A program made the translations under genes and the position numbers. DNA of 64,000 nt from Embleya hyalina. Lineage in GTDB: Bacteria; Actinomycetota; Actinomycetes; Streptomycetales; Streptomycetaceae. A model generated the notes under the pieces. The model made no database searches, was not told the origin of the DNA, and saw nothing but the letters and a program-made list of their open reading frames with translations. The DNA is taken from assembly GCF_003967355.1 (NCBI RefSeq), contig NZ_BIFH01000031.1, positions 1 through 64,000 on the forward strand, read 5' to 3'. Numbering within the stretch: position 1 is the stretch's first letter; every line of letters starts with the position of its first letter. Of this stretch, positions 28,432 to 38,060 are shown piece by piece.

Positions 28432-29590
28432 CTGCCTCCGCTGTGCGGCCGGAGTGGTCGCCAGGGGCGTATCGGCTCCACGGCGTGCCGGTGTCCGTTT
28501 GCAGCCGGGTGGTGGTCTTGTGGTGGTAGCCGAGTGCGTCCGCGACGACCGGGGCGGGCAGTTCGCGCACGTGTTGTCGGATCGCTGCCACCCGGCTGGC
28601 GACTGCGGGGACGCCGAGTTCGTTGACCTGGGCTGAGAGCGCGTCCGGGTGCATCGGTTGTCCGGCCCGTCGGCCGGGGAACAGCCGGCGGGAGTCGCGG
28701 TTGGTCGCGGTGTTCATGTTGTCCCGGTTGGCGATCCAGTACAGGAGAAGTTCCGCGACCGCCGTGGGCACCGGGGTCGGCGGGTCGCCGAGCCGTAGGA
28801 GCACGTGTCGGTCGTCGTGGATGACGTCGTCGACGGTGAGGTGGACGATGCGGCTGAGCGGTTGCGCATGGAGAAGGACGATGAGAGCGGCGACGCGGCT
28901 TCGCAGCGGCGGCGTCTCGTCGGTGAGGACGCGGCCGAGCATGTCGAGTCGTTCGCGCTGGGCGAGCGGGGCGGCCCTTTGGATCTGGGCGGCGGGAAGT
29001 CGGAATCGTCGGCTGAGCTTGGTGTTCTGGCACCGGAGGAGGAAGGCCCGGACGCTTTTGCGGTCGTGCTCGTTGTGTTCGGCGTGCCAGAGGTCGATGT
29101 CGGCTTGGCCGCAGGTGGCGAGGTCGCGGCCGTGGTCGTCGAGCCGGCGCAGGAACACGGTCGCGTGCTTGACCCGGTCCGCGGCGTATCTCGTGCTGGA
29201 CGGGGTGAGAGCTCGGCGGTCCGCGCTGGTCCGTAGGCGGGGCAGCACTTCCCAGGTCGCGAACCGGCGGACAAGTTGCGCTTGCCGGGGGTTGGTGATG
29301 CCGGCGAGGTGGTCGACGAGCCACCGCTCGAAGAGGCAGACTCGCTTGTCGATCGCGGGGAGGACGCCGCAGTCCATGAGGAGTTCCCGCAGGTGGGCGG
29401 CAGCCCGCCAGGGCTGGAGCGTGTGGAACGCGTCGTGGGGCAGCCCGATCTCGCCGCGTCCGAGGCGGCGGAGCAGATTCTCGGGCGAGTCGGGGTGTTC
29501 TCTGCGGGTGTTGAGCCGGGTCAGTCCGGAGATCGGGTTGTCCATGGACAGCAACGCGTCGGCGAGCGGCGCCAGTTCGGACCGCGATGC
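28361..29590 (-). pseudogene. Site-specific recombinase/integrase-like protein lacking its N-terminus
   Basis: Over about 380 codons this strand encodes a protein with LADALLSMDNPISGLTRLN, PWRAAAHLRELLMDCGVLP, LVDHLAGITNPRQAQLVRRF, TNRDSRRLFPGRRAGQPMHP and VVADALGYHHKTT, the features of a streptomycete XerD-like recombinase family. Homology-like sequence starts abruptly near 29590; the N-terminal region with its usual Cys-rich segment is missing. An ATG at 29545 is the only plausible start. The truncation point is close to the divergent HEAT gene, so a rearrangement probably removed the 5' end. Confidence 0.55.
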
Positions 29591-29683
29591 GGCCGCGTCG
29601 TGGGTGCACGGGTGCACGGGTGCGAGGGCCTGCGGGGGACGGAGCGGGACGTGCGGGTGGTCGTGGCGGGCTTGCCGGTGGGG

Positions 29684-30609
29684 GTGCGGGAGGGGTTGGG
29701 GTACGAGCGGGTGCCGTGGGATCGCTTCGCCCACGCCAACGGTTCGGCCGCGGACGTGCCCGAACTCCTGGAGGGCCTGCGTTCCGGCGACGCGGCCGTG
29801 GCCGGCGACTGTCTGTCCTCGTTGGTGGGTTCGGTCTGTCATCAGGGCACCCGGTACGCGCCGGCGGCGTTGGCGGTGCCGTTTCTGCTGCGGATCGCCG
29901 CGGACCGCACGGCGCACCCTCGGGTGGGCGTGCTCTTCCTGGTCGCGGAGGCGGCGCGCGACGGATACGGCGGCGCCGCGCCGCAGGCGGGCCTGTTGCG
30001 GGTCGGTGGGGACCATACGCGGTTCGACACGGGCGCCTACCGGGAGGACTGGACCGTGCGGGCGGCACGCGCCGCGATCGCCGTCGACGCGCACATCCCG
30101 ATCGCGCTCCTGGACGACCCGGATCCGCGGGTGCGGATGGGCGCGGCATACGTTCTGTCCGCCGCGGCGCAGCGCGCCGAGAGGATCTCCGCCGCCCTGC
30201 ACGAGAGCCTGCGCGGCGAGAGCGACCCGCGGGTGTGCGCGGGCCTGATCCTGGCGATCGCGCAACTGGCCCACCAGCACCAGCACCAGCACCACCAGCA
30301 CCGGGACCGGGATCGGGACGCCGCCGTCCTCGCCCGCGCCCACTGGTCGGACCCCGCCCACCCGCTCGTGGTCCGCACGGCCGCGGCGCTCGCATGGCTG
30401 GGCCTGGTCGACGACCCCGTCCCGACGATCTGCGCACCCACCTCGAGGCGATCCCCGCGGACGAACTCGACCGCCTGGCGGCCGGACTGCCGTCGCTGTG
30501 GTCCGTCGCTCACCACGGCGGCTTCGGAGCGAGGGCGGTCCTGCGCAGGATGCTCGACCCGAACATCCCCCCGACCACCGACGATCCGCCGGTGCGGGGC
30601 CAGGGCTGA
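29684..30609 (+). pseudogene. Second HEAT-repeat protein, frameshifted
   Basis: A paralogue of the 26129-27466 product: both share the AHANGSAADVP / GHAYGTAEDVP segment and HQGTRY-APxAxAVPFLxRIAA. This copy contains an odd HQHQHQHHQHRDRDRDAA tract (about 30269-30323) encoded by CACCAG and CGGGAC repeats. At about 30420 the sensible sequence moves to another frame, where DDLRTHLEAIPADELDRLAAG and FGARAVLRRMLDPNIPP finish the protein at 30609. A lost C in the CCCGTCCC run would explain this. The start is uncertain (GTG at 29684 or 29711). Confidence 0.55.
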
Positions 30610-30865
30610 GCGGACGACCCACCCTTTTAGCCCTTCGTCGGCAACGTTCGCCTTCGTGGCGACCGCGCCGTAGCCCATCGTCGGTGGCGCGCTTGTCTCG
30701 CCGGATGACGTAGCGGTGAATTGTGGCCTCGGGTCTTGTGACCGGGGGGCGTTGCCGTGGAGGGTGAAGCAGTGCGGGGCGGTGAACCGGGCTTCGACGC
30801 GGGTGAGCCGGGGGTGCCGGTCGGGGTGCAGGCGTTGATGTGGTCCCGGCCCCCGGCCCCGGGGC

Positions 30866-31216
30866 CTACCTGGCGGCGTGGATGCAGCCGTTCGGGTCGG
30901 ACGGGCCGAGGTCGGCAACGATCAGTTGCCGTTGCCCGCGAGCCTCGCACGTGCTGTTGAGCGGCGGCTCCATGTGCGCCCCGATCACGGTGACGCGGTG
31001 CCCCTGTCGTGTACGGACCACGAGCGGCATCCCGTCCGTCCAGTCGCCCGCGCGCCAGTGGCCGGAGATTCGCGCCCGACCGTCGGACTGACGGCGCACC
31101 GCGACCACCATGAAATGGAACCAGTCGCCATTGCCTCGGCCCGTCTGTCGGTAGGGCTTTCCGCAGGAGGTGCAGACGACGGTCGGCGACGGCGAAGGGG
31201 CTTCGTCGGCAGTCAC
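30866..31216 (-). CDS. Small hypothetical protein with a Cys-x-x-Cys motif
   Basis: A 116-residue protein starting at a GTG seven bases after GGACGGAG. It has CTSCGKPY near residue 16, a GNGDWFHFMVVAVRR segment and a closing Cys pair (NSTCEARG, NGCIHAAR). The Cys arrangement could bind zinc. No family recognised. It stands alone, with noncoding DNA on both sides (30610-30865 and 31217-31509). Confidence 0.5.
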   Translation of the reverse strand: MTADEAPSPSPTVVCTSCGKPYRQTGRGNGDWFHFMVVAVRRQSDGRARISGHWRAGDWTDGMPLVVRTRQGHRVTVIGAHMEPPLNSTCEARGQRQLIVADLGPSDPNGCIHAAR

Positions 31217-31509
31217 GATGCTCCGTCCCCCTCGGGTCGACAACGACTGGGCACGGTCGGCATTCTGCAGTCGCGGCTGCCCGAAGTCACGTGGTTTTGC
31301 ACGGCAGGCAGGGGCCACGTGGTTCGACGCGGCACCGGCAGTTCGGCAGCGAGCCGGGTGCGCAGGTGCAGGGGCCTGCCGCGTTTCGGGCACACGCCCG
31401 ATCCGACTGCCGCGCGGTGTCGGGGCACCCGCTCACTCGGCGGTGGCGTGACGCGCGGGAGGCCGCCGTTGCGGATGTCGGCGGGCCGGAGTGGCGGGGG
31501 TGGGGTGTT

Positions 31510-32049
31510 TCAGGCGGGCGCGGTGCGGTCGTGAAGTGCGGCGTCGATCCAGGGGGTGTCGGGGGAGATGTGCCACACGGCGGCGACCATGGTCTTGAGT
31601 TCGTCGGGTGGACCGTCCCATTTCGTGGTGGTCCAGGCGATCGGCAGGCCGATGATGTTGTCCATCCATCGGCCGCCGCGTCGGGTGTCGAGGCCGGTGC
31701 GGCGGCGGTACTCGGGGGTGGCGACGATGCCGACCCAGTGGCTGCCGTCGCGCACCCGCCAGGACACCACCGCCTCCACGTCCGCCCACGCCACCCGCCG
31801 AGAGCGCCATATTCCTCGGGACACGGCGACGCCCTCGGCGTCCATGCGCAGCGCCACCGGCGCGATCCGGGGCATCGCTGCGGCGAGCAGCCCGCCCAGC
31901 CCGAAGAACACCCAGCCTGCGATCGCCAGGCCGAGCGGAATGTCGGGTACGAACATCAACGCGCAGACACCGATCGCCATCGCGATCATCTTCGTGTTGT
32001 TCCGGGTCCAGCGAAGACGCAACTCGAACGGCGGTGAGGTGGACGGCAT
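31510..32049 (-). CDS. Membrane protein with bacterial PH-like domain
   Basis: A 179-residue protein. Residues about 20-58 form two membrane helices (MIAMAIGVCALMFVPDIPL and GLAIAGWVFFGLGGLLAAAM); the rest is a PH-like domain with VALRMDAEGVAVSRGIWRSRRVAWADVEAV, the layout of small actinobacterial PH-domain membrane proteins. Similar in plan, but not closely related, to the protein at 44630. The reading frame is open far upstream into an XRE regulator, which I regard as accidental. Confidence 0.7.
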   Translation of the reverse strand: MPSTSPPFELRLRWTRNNTKMIAMAIGVCALMFVPDIPLGLAIAGWVFFGLGGLLAAAMPRIAPVALRMDAEGVAVSRGIWRSRRVAWADVEAVVSWRVRDGSHWVGIVATPEYRRRTGLDTRRGGRWMDNIIGLPIAWTTTKWDGPPDELKTMVAAVWHISPDTPWIDAALHDRTAPA

Positions 32050-32256
32050 TCCCCCATGCTGCCGCAACCGACGGGCGTACCGGACCGGGGAAGACCATCG
32101 CAGCCCACGCCGATCACAGGCCCGCGGCCTCGAGGGGTGCTCCGGTTGCGCGTGTTTCCGCCTCCGTGCGACGACTACCCACAAGTCGGCAGGTTTTCGC
32201 GTCGGATCACGGTAGGATCGAGAAGGAAGAGGCTTGGGAAGGAAGTGGTCGGGCGC

Positions 32257-33310
32257 ATGAGCGAGGGATCGCGCGGGTCGGACGAGAACGCGTCCACGAC
32301 GCCCCTCCCGTACTCCGCACCCGGGCCCGGGTCCGGCGGGGATGTCGGGTCGGCGTTCGGTGTGGAGGAGGTCCGCAAGCGGTGGGCGCGGGTGGTCGAC
32401 GACGCCGCGGCCGGGGCGCGGATCGTGATCCACGCCCCCCACGGCGTACGCGCCGTGCTGACCGCGCCGACGCCGGAGGTGATCGCCGCGTAGGGGGAGT
32501 TGCCCGCGTTCACGATGACCGACACCCGGCAGCACCTGGGCAACCTGGTGCGCGCCGCCGCTGCGGGCACCCCGCAACTCCTGCTGCGCTACGGCACCGT
32601 CCACGCCCAGATCACCCACCTCGCCGCCACACCCGCCCCCGAGGACACGCCCTCGGCCATCACCACCCCGCCGCGGGCCGTCGCAGCCCCGGCCCCGCCG
32701 CCTTCGGCCGACACGCCCCCGGACACCGACGACCCCGCGTCCGGGCGGCCCGCCGCCAAGGCCGGGCGCAGGGTGGCGGGGTTCGCGACGGCGTTGGGGG
32801 AGGCGACCGCCGCCCGCCGCCGCGCCGTCTCGTTCGGCCCCACCGCCCTGGACGAGGCCCTGGGCGGCGGCGCGCTGCCCGGTCGCCTGGTGGTGGTCGT
32901 CGGCGCGCCCGGCGCCGGCGGAGGCCTGCTCGCGGCGGGCACCGTGTTGTCCGCGACCCTGGCCCCGCCGACGACCCCGACACACCACGCCGTGCTGTCC
33001 TGCACACCCGGCCGCCCCCGCGCCGACGTCGCCGCCCGCCTGACCGCGGCCGCCGCCGGAGTGGACCACCGCCGCCTGCGCGCGGGCACCCTCACCGACA
33101 TCGAACGCGCCGCCGACGGCGCGTCGACTCGACTGGCCGCCGGGGGACTGCTCCTGGACGACGGCACCGACCTGACCTCCGACCTCCTCCACGCCACCGC
33201 CGCCGACATCGCGGGCCTGCGCCTGGTCGCCCTGGACCCGCTCAACCACCTCGTCCGCCCCACCGCCGACGCCGGGCGTCCCGGCCCCGCCCGGGAAACC
33301 GTGGGCGCGT
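32257..33310 (+). pseudogene. Tandem Phd-like domains fused to a RecA/DnaB-type ATPase, interrupted by TAG
   Basis: The gene begins at ATG 32257 (GGAAGGAAG upstream). A first antitoxin-like segment reads FGVEEVRKRWARVVDDAAAG then IVIHAPHGVRAVL; a second, TDTRQHLGNLVRAAAAG then LLLRYGTVHAQI, follows a same-frame TAG at 32491-32493. Next is an ATPase region: SFGPTALDEALGGGALPGRLVVVVGAPGAGGG. The Walker A should end GKS/T but reads GGG, so the ATP-binding Lys is lost. A Walker-B-like segment (GLRLVALDPLNHL) follows, then similarity stops near 33310, against a truncated XRE gene. Stop, lost Lys and truncation together mark it as dead. Confidence 0.55.
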
Positions 33311-33319
33311 TGCGCCCGC

Positions 33320-33717
33320 GCGCCTCCGGCCCCGACGAGGGGGAGGGAGGCGGTGGCCGCCAGGTTCGCCAACAGGCGTCGTCTGCGCACTCTCTCGCCC
33401 TCTCGTGGGTTCTCGCGCACCACAGTAGGACTCGGCAACCCCGGAAACGATTCCCTCGCTGCCTGTCGCGGCCCCGGTATCGCCGGTGCCGGTGCAAGCC
33501 CGAAGTCCTCAACCGACAATTCCAGGGCGTAGGCGAACCGCCGGATGACCGTGACGTCGGTCAACGGCGCGAGGCCGCGTTCGTACCGGGAGACCTGCGC
33601 GGCGGAGTATCCGGCCCGGCGGCCGAGTTCGGCGAGTGTCCACGCCCGCGCCAGGCGGGCCCGGCGAACCCGCGTACCCGACCCCGAGCGCTGCCGCTGT
33701 TGCTTGACGGTGGCCAC
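33320..33717 (-). pseudogene. XRE-family regulator, C-terminally truncated
   Basis: A GTG at 33717 follows AGGAGG. The product begins with basic residues, then a clear helix-turn-helix, RAWTLAELGRRAGYSAAQVSRYERG, and a linker with VRRRRLLANLAATASLPLVG, as in long streptomycete XRE regulators with a C-terminal TPR region. The TPR part is absent: after about residue 130 the sequence becomes the antisense of the ATPase pseudogene. The frame has no stop until 31510, so an artificial 735-codon product is possible. Confidence 0.6.
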
Positions 33718-33940
33718 GGACGACCTCCTCGCCTGCCGATACAGGGACTCCCACTGATAGCACCCGCACACCCCCGCGATGAATCGCTTTGCACAACACG
33801 CAAAGCGTTTGCGGCATGCGTCCCCGGCGGAGACGCCGGGGCTCGGCGCGAGGCGTGATGGGACCGCGCGGCACCCCACTTCCCGGGCCGCGTCCGACGC
33901 GGACACACCACCGCCCGGCCCCACCGCACGAGGAGCGACC

Positions 33941-34650
33941 GTGCGCACCCTTCCCCCGCTCCCCACCCCGACGAACGCCTCACCCCCGCCTACTACATCG
34001 ACCCCACACGGGCCGCACACCGCTACGTCGCCGACGTCCTGGTCCGCTGCGCCACCGTGTTCGACGTCAAGCCGGCGATCGCCGCCGACCTGGACCACCT
34101 CACCGCCAACATCGCCGACACCGCCGATGTCGACCCCGACGCGCGTCTGACCGACTCGGTCCGCGTCGAGGACGGGGCGAGGATCGAGGCCGGTGCCGTG
34201 ATCGCGGGGCCCGTGCTGATCTGCGCCGGCGCCGTGATCGGGTCCGGCGCGGTGATCCGCGACCACACCGTCATCGGCCCGGGTTGCCGGATCGCGGGCG
34301 GCGCGGAGATCACCCGCAGCCTCCTGGCGGGCGGTGTGCTGATGGTGCATCAGGCGTTCGTCGGGGACTCGATCCTGGGCCACGGCGTCAACGTCGGCGC
34401 GTTCTGCACCACCACCGGCATGCGCGTCACCGGCCCGGTCACCGAACCCGCCACCACCGAGATCACCCTCGTCCTCGACGACGAGCGCATCACCACCGGC
34501 CAGACGAAGTTCGGCGCGGTGATCGGCGACGACGTCGCCCTCCCCGCCGGCACCGTGCTGAGCCCCGCCACCCTCATCGGCCCCGGCACGGTGATCTTCC
34601 CCCGCAACCACGTCGGCGGCGTCCTGCCGCGCGGCACCCGAATCAGGTGA
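33941..34650 (+). pseudogene. Left-handed beta-helix (hexapeptide-repeat) protein, 5' frameshift
   Basis: From 34057 the frame encodes about 197 residues of hexapeptide repeats (VRVEDGARIEAGAVIAGPVLICAG, AVIRDHTVIGPGCRIAGGAEI), like the C-terminal domain of GlmU or sugar-phosphate nucleotidyl- and acyltransferases. Sensible sequence in this frame already starts near 33961 (PHPDERLTPAYYIDP) without a start codon, while a well-placed GTG with GAGGAG lies at 33941 in another frame. A frameshift in the C-run near 33955-33970 would join them. It is followed after five bases by the MurA-like gene. If the frameshift is not real, this is a normal gene. Confidence 0.55.
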
Positions 34651-34655
34651 CCCCC

Positions 34656-35969
34656 ATGACCACCACACACCCCACCACCACCGCGACCCAAGCCACAGAC
34701 ATTCTGCGGATCACCGGCGGCACCCCGCTCACCGGCACCGCCGCCATCCAGGGCAGCAAGAACATCGCCCTCCACCTCTACGCCACCGCCCTCGCCTGCG
34801 ACGGACTCACCGTCCTGCGCAACGCCCCCGCAATCATCGACACCGACGTGTGCGCCGCGATCCTGCGCCACACCGGCGCCGAAGCCCACCACGCCGACGG
34901 CGAGTTCCGCGTCACGCCCACCGGCCAGTCCGTCCCCGAGATCCACCCGAGATTGGGCGGCCGGGTCCGCGTCACCACCATCCTGGGCGCCGCCGTCCTG
35001 GCCCGGACAGGCCACGTGAGCATGCCCCGCCCGGGCGGGGACGCGATCTGCCCGCGTCTGATCGACCGCCACCTCGCCGCGATGACCGAAGCCGGCGCCA
35101 CCGTCACCGACGACGGCCACACCCTCCGCGCCGTCCTCCACCCACGCGGCCTGTGGCCGTTCCGAGCCGATGTGAACACGCCCTACGGCCCGAGCATGGG
35201 CGCCACCGTCACCGCCCTGCTCCTCGCCGCCCGTGCGCCAGGGAGCAGCCTGATCACGCACCCGAGCATCGAACCCGAAGTCGTCCACACCGCCGCGTTC
35301 CTCGCCGCCGCCGGCGCGGACATCGACTGGGCCGACGACGGCCTGCGCGTCACCGGCACCGACCGCCCCACCGGCGGGGTGCACACGATCCCCGGCGACC
35401 GGATCGAGGCCGCCACCTGGGCGATGGCCTGCGCTGCCACTGGCGGCCGCGTCCTCCTCGACGGCATCACCCTGGTCGACCTGCCCACACCACATCCCTG
35501 CGCGGCGCCGGGGTGACCCTCACCGACCTGAACCACGCCGTCGCCGTCGTGGCCCCCGACGTGCTGCTCCCGGTCGCGGCGAGCACGGGCCCGCCCGGGC
35601 CTGCCGACCGACACCCAACCCCAACTCACCGCCATGCTCACCCGAGCCCACGGCACCTCCACCATCACCGAGACGATCTACCCCCGCCGCGACACCCACG
35701 TGGCCGGACAGCGCGCGTTCGGCGCCGACATCACCACCGACGGTCCCCATATCCGCGTTCGCGGACCCGTTCGACTCCACCCCGCCGACGTGCACGGCGA
35801 CGACATCCGCGCCGCCACCGCCCACGTCATCGCCGCCCTCACGGCGCACGGAACCTCTACGATCCGCGGCATGCACCACCTCCGGCGCGGCTACCAACGG
35901 CTCCTGCCGACTCTTGCCGCCCTCGGAGCCCACGCCACCCTCACCACCCCGGAGAACCCACACCCATGA
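34656..35969 (+). pseudogene. MurA-like UDP-GlcNAc enolpyruvyltransferase with two frameshifts
   Basis: The first 280 codons read as an EPSP-synthase-fold MurA: GGTPLTGTAAIQGSKNIALH, RVTTILGAAVLARTG, MPRPGGDAICPRLIDRHL, VNTPYGPSMGATVTALLLA and GDRIEAATWAMACAATGG. The active-site loop, usually PGGCAIG, is PGGDAIC: Asp replaces the Cys that fosfomycin alkylates, as in mycobacterial MurA. At about 35485 the frame must change to continue (SLRGAGVTLTDLNHAVAVVAPDV), and again near 35595 (PGLPTDTQPQLTAMLTRAHG) to reach the normal end at 35969. Probably a damaged second MurA linked to the MurB-like gene. Confidence 0.65.
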
Positions 35970-36991
35970 GCCCAACGCCGTTCACCCGCACCGACATCCA
36001 GGCCCTGCGCGACGCCCTCGACACCCTCGTCACCACCCAGGGCAGCCCCGGCGGCATCGTGGTCTGCGGCACGTCGGCCGGGCAGCGGCACACGATCACC
36101 GCAGGCGTCGTCGCACCCGAGTGCGGCGACGCCCCACCCACCGAACACACCGCCTACGACGCCGCGTCGCTCACCAAAGTCGTCGCCACCTGGCCACTGA
36201 TCGGCCGCGCCCTCGACACCCGACTCCTCGACCTCGACACCCCCGTCGGCGCATACCTGCCCCCGATCACCGGCGACGCCCCCGGCGCCGACGCCACCAT
36301 CCGCCAACTCCTCACCCACACCGGCGGCCTGCGCGCCGAAACCCGCCTGGACCGCTACCGCGGCGACCCCACCCCACTCGCCGAACTCCTGTGCCGCGAA
36401 CCCCTCGACGAACCCCCGGGCCGCCACCGCTACCTCAACCGCGGCTTCATCCTCCTCGGCCTCGCCCTCGCCCACATCCACCGGCGACCCTTGCACGAAC
36501 TCGCCACCGAACTATGGACAGACCTCGGCATGACCGACACCACGTACGGCCCCGTCACCCGCAACCCACACGTCGCACCCACCGAACAACGCCTCACCGG
36601 GGCACCCCGGATCTGGGGCGGAGTCCACGACGACAACGCCGCCCTCCTCGGCGGCACCGCCAGCCACGCCGGCACCTTCACCACCGCGAACGACCTCGCC
36701 GGCTACGCCGAACACCTCCTCGACCCCGAACACCCCCTCCACACCTGGCTCACCACCTCCCGCACACCCCACGCACCGGTCGAACCCGGCCTCGACCGGG
36801 GACTCGCGTGGCTGGTCGCGGACGACGGAAACGTCGTCTACCACCACGGCTGGACCGGCACCAGCCTGTACCTCGCCCCCACCACCGGCCGCTACGTCAC
36901 GATCTGCACCAACGCCGTCTACCACGGCCCACCCAGCCCCCGCCTCGCCCCACTGCGCACCCTCGCCCGTAAGACCCTCACCACCACCTGA
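35966..36991 (+). CDS. Serine hydrolase of the class C beta-lactamase/penicillin-binding-protein family
   Basis: A 341-residue protein with the three catalytic motifs of the family: S-x-x-K as AASLTKVVATWP, Y-x-N as RYLNRGFILLG, and a KTG-like HHGWTG near residue 292. RQLLTHTGGLRAE is also typical. There is no signal peptide, so it is expected to be cytoplasmic, unusual for a penicillin-binding protein. Its ATG overlaps the MurA-like stop (ATGA), and it is the only undamaged gene of the 34-38 kb cluster. Esterase or peptidase activity on a cell-wall-like intermediate is a guess from neighbours. Confidence 0.82.
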   Translation: MSPTPFTRTDIQALRDALDTLVTTQGSPGGIVVCGTSAGQRHTITAGVVAPECGDAPPTEHTAYDAASLTKVVATWPLIGRALDTRLLDLDTPVGAYLPPITGDAPGADATIRQLLTHTGGLRAETRLDRYRGDPTPLAELLCREPLDEPPGRHRYLNRGFILLGLALAHIHRRPLHELATELWTDLGMTDTTYGPVTRNPHVAPTEQRLTGAPRIWGGVHDDNAALLGGTASHAGTFTTANDLAGYAEHLLDPEHPLHTWLTTSRTPHAPVEPGLDRGLAWLVADDGNVVYHHGWTGTSLYLAPTTGRYVTICTNAVYHGPPSPRLAPLRTLARKTLTTT

Positions 36992-37012
36992 CCCCCACCT
37001 CGGAGGCTCACC

Positions 37013-38021
37013 ATGGGTGACCTTCTCGCCGACCACACCACCCTGCGCCTCGGCGACCCCGCCGACCGACTCCACACCCACACCGACCCCACCACCTGGC
37101 CCGACCTCCTCGCCGAACTTTCGTCCCGAACCTGGGTGTTGGGCGGCGGCAGCAACGTCCTGGCCCCCGACGCCGGACACCGTGGAACCGTCTTGATCAT
37201 GGCGACCCGAGGCATCACCACCACCCACGGTCCGCGCGGCACCGTCGAGGTGACCGCCCGCGCCGGCGAACCCCTGGCCGAACTCGTCGCCCACACCGTC
37301 GCCCACGGCCTCTCCGGAATCGAGTACCTCACCGGCATCCCCGGCACCGCAGGAGCCGCACCTGTCCAAAACGCCGGCGCCTACGGACAGGAAATCGCCC
37401 ACACCCTCACCACACTCACCGCCCACGACCACCACACCGCCCGCACCGTGCGCCTGACCCGCGAACAATGCCGATTCGGCTACCGCACCAGCCGCTTCAA
37501 ACCCGAACCGGGCCGCTTCACCATCCTCGACGTCACCCTGCGCCTGACCCCACGCGCCAACGCCGCACCGATCCCCACTCGCACCTGGCCCAAGCCCTCG
37601 ACGTCGCCCTCGGGGCGACCCCACCATTGGCCGAAGCCGCCGCCGGCGTAGCGGTCGACCGCAAAGCACGCGGACTCCTCCTTCCCGCCGACGGCCCCGA
37701 CGCCCGCCAAGTCGGCTCCGTGTTCCTCAACCCACCCGTCACCGCGCGCCAGGCGCCGTCCGCGCGGCGGGAGGACCCGTCCACCGCACCTCGGACGGCA
37801 CCGAACGCGCCGGCGCGGGCTGGATGATCCAACAACTCGGACACCGACCCGACTCACCGCTGGGCCCCGGCATCTGGTGCTCGACCCTCCGCGCACTGAC
37901 CGTCGTCGCCCGGGAGAACGCCACCGCGATCGCATTCGCCGACGCACTGGCCGGTCTGGTGACCGACGTCGAAACGACGTTCGGCATCCGTCTGAGCCCC
38001 GAACCGACTACGCCCCACTGA
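37013..38021 (+). pseudogene. MurB-like UDP-N-acetylenolpyruvoylglucosamine reductase with two frameshifts
   Basis: Codons from 37013 encode the FAD-binding half: TWVLGGGSNVLAPDAG, GHGLSGIEYLTGIPGTAGAAPVQNAGAYGQEI and CRFGYRTSRFK. Around 37565 the frame changes, continuing as AQALDVALGATPPLAEAAAG and GSVFLNPPVT with the catalytic Ser of MurB. It changes again near 37765, giving ERAGAGWMIQQLGH and a normal C-terminal VETTFGIRLSPEP. Both shifts lie in GC-rich runs. MurB reduces the MurA product to UDP-MurNAc, so the pairing with the MurA-like gene upstream is functionally logical. Confidence 0.65.
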
Positions 38022-38040
38022 CGACCGGCACACGGTCGTC
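38020..38040 (+). terminator. Hairpin directly after the MurB-like gene
   Basis: GACGACCG and CGGTCGTC form a perfect eight-base-pair stem around a GCACA loop, starting inside the stop codon. There is no T-run, which is common for actinobacterial terminators. Confidence 0.5.
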
Positions 38041-38060
38041 GAGGGTGGTCTGCGGCCGTC

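Noticed and set aside
31510..34668. A 1052-codon minus-strand open frame as one giant protein
   Set aside because: It strings together an XRE regulator, antisense of other genes and a PH-domain membrane protein; only the end parts resemble proteins.
33941..38021. Programmed ribosomal frameshifting in the mur-like genes
   Set aside because: There are several sites with no common slippery sequence or following structure, and they interrupt normally single-frame enzymes.
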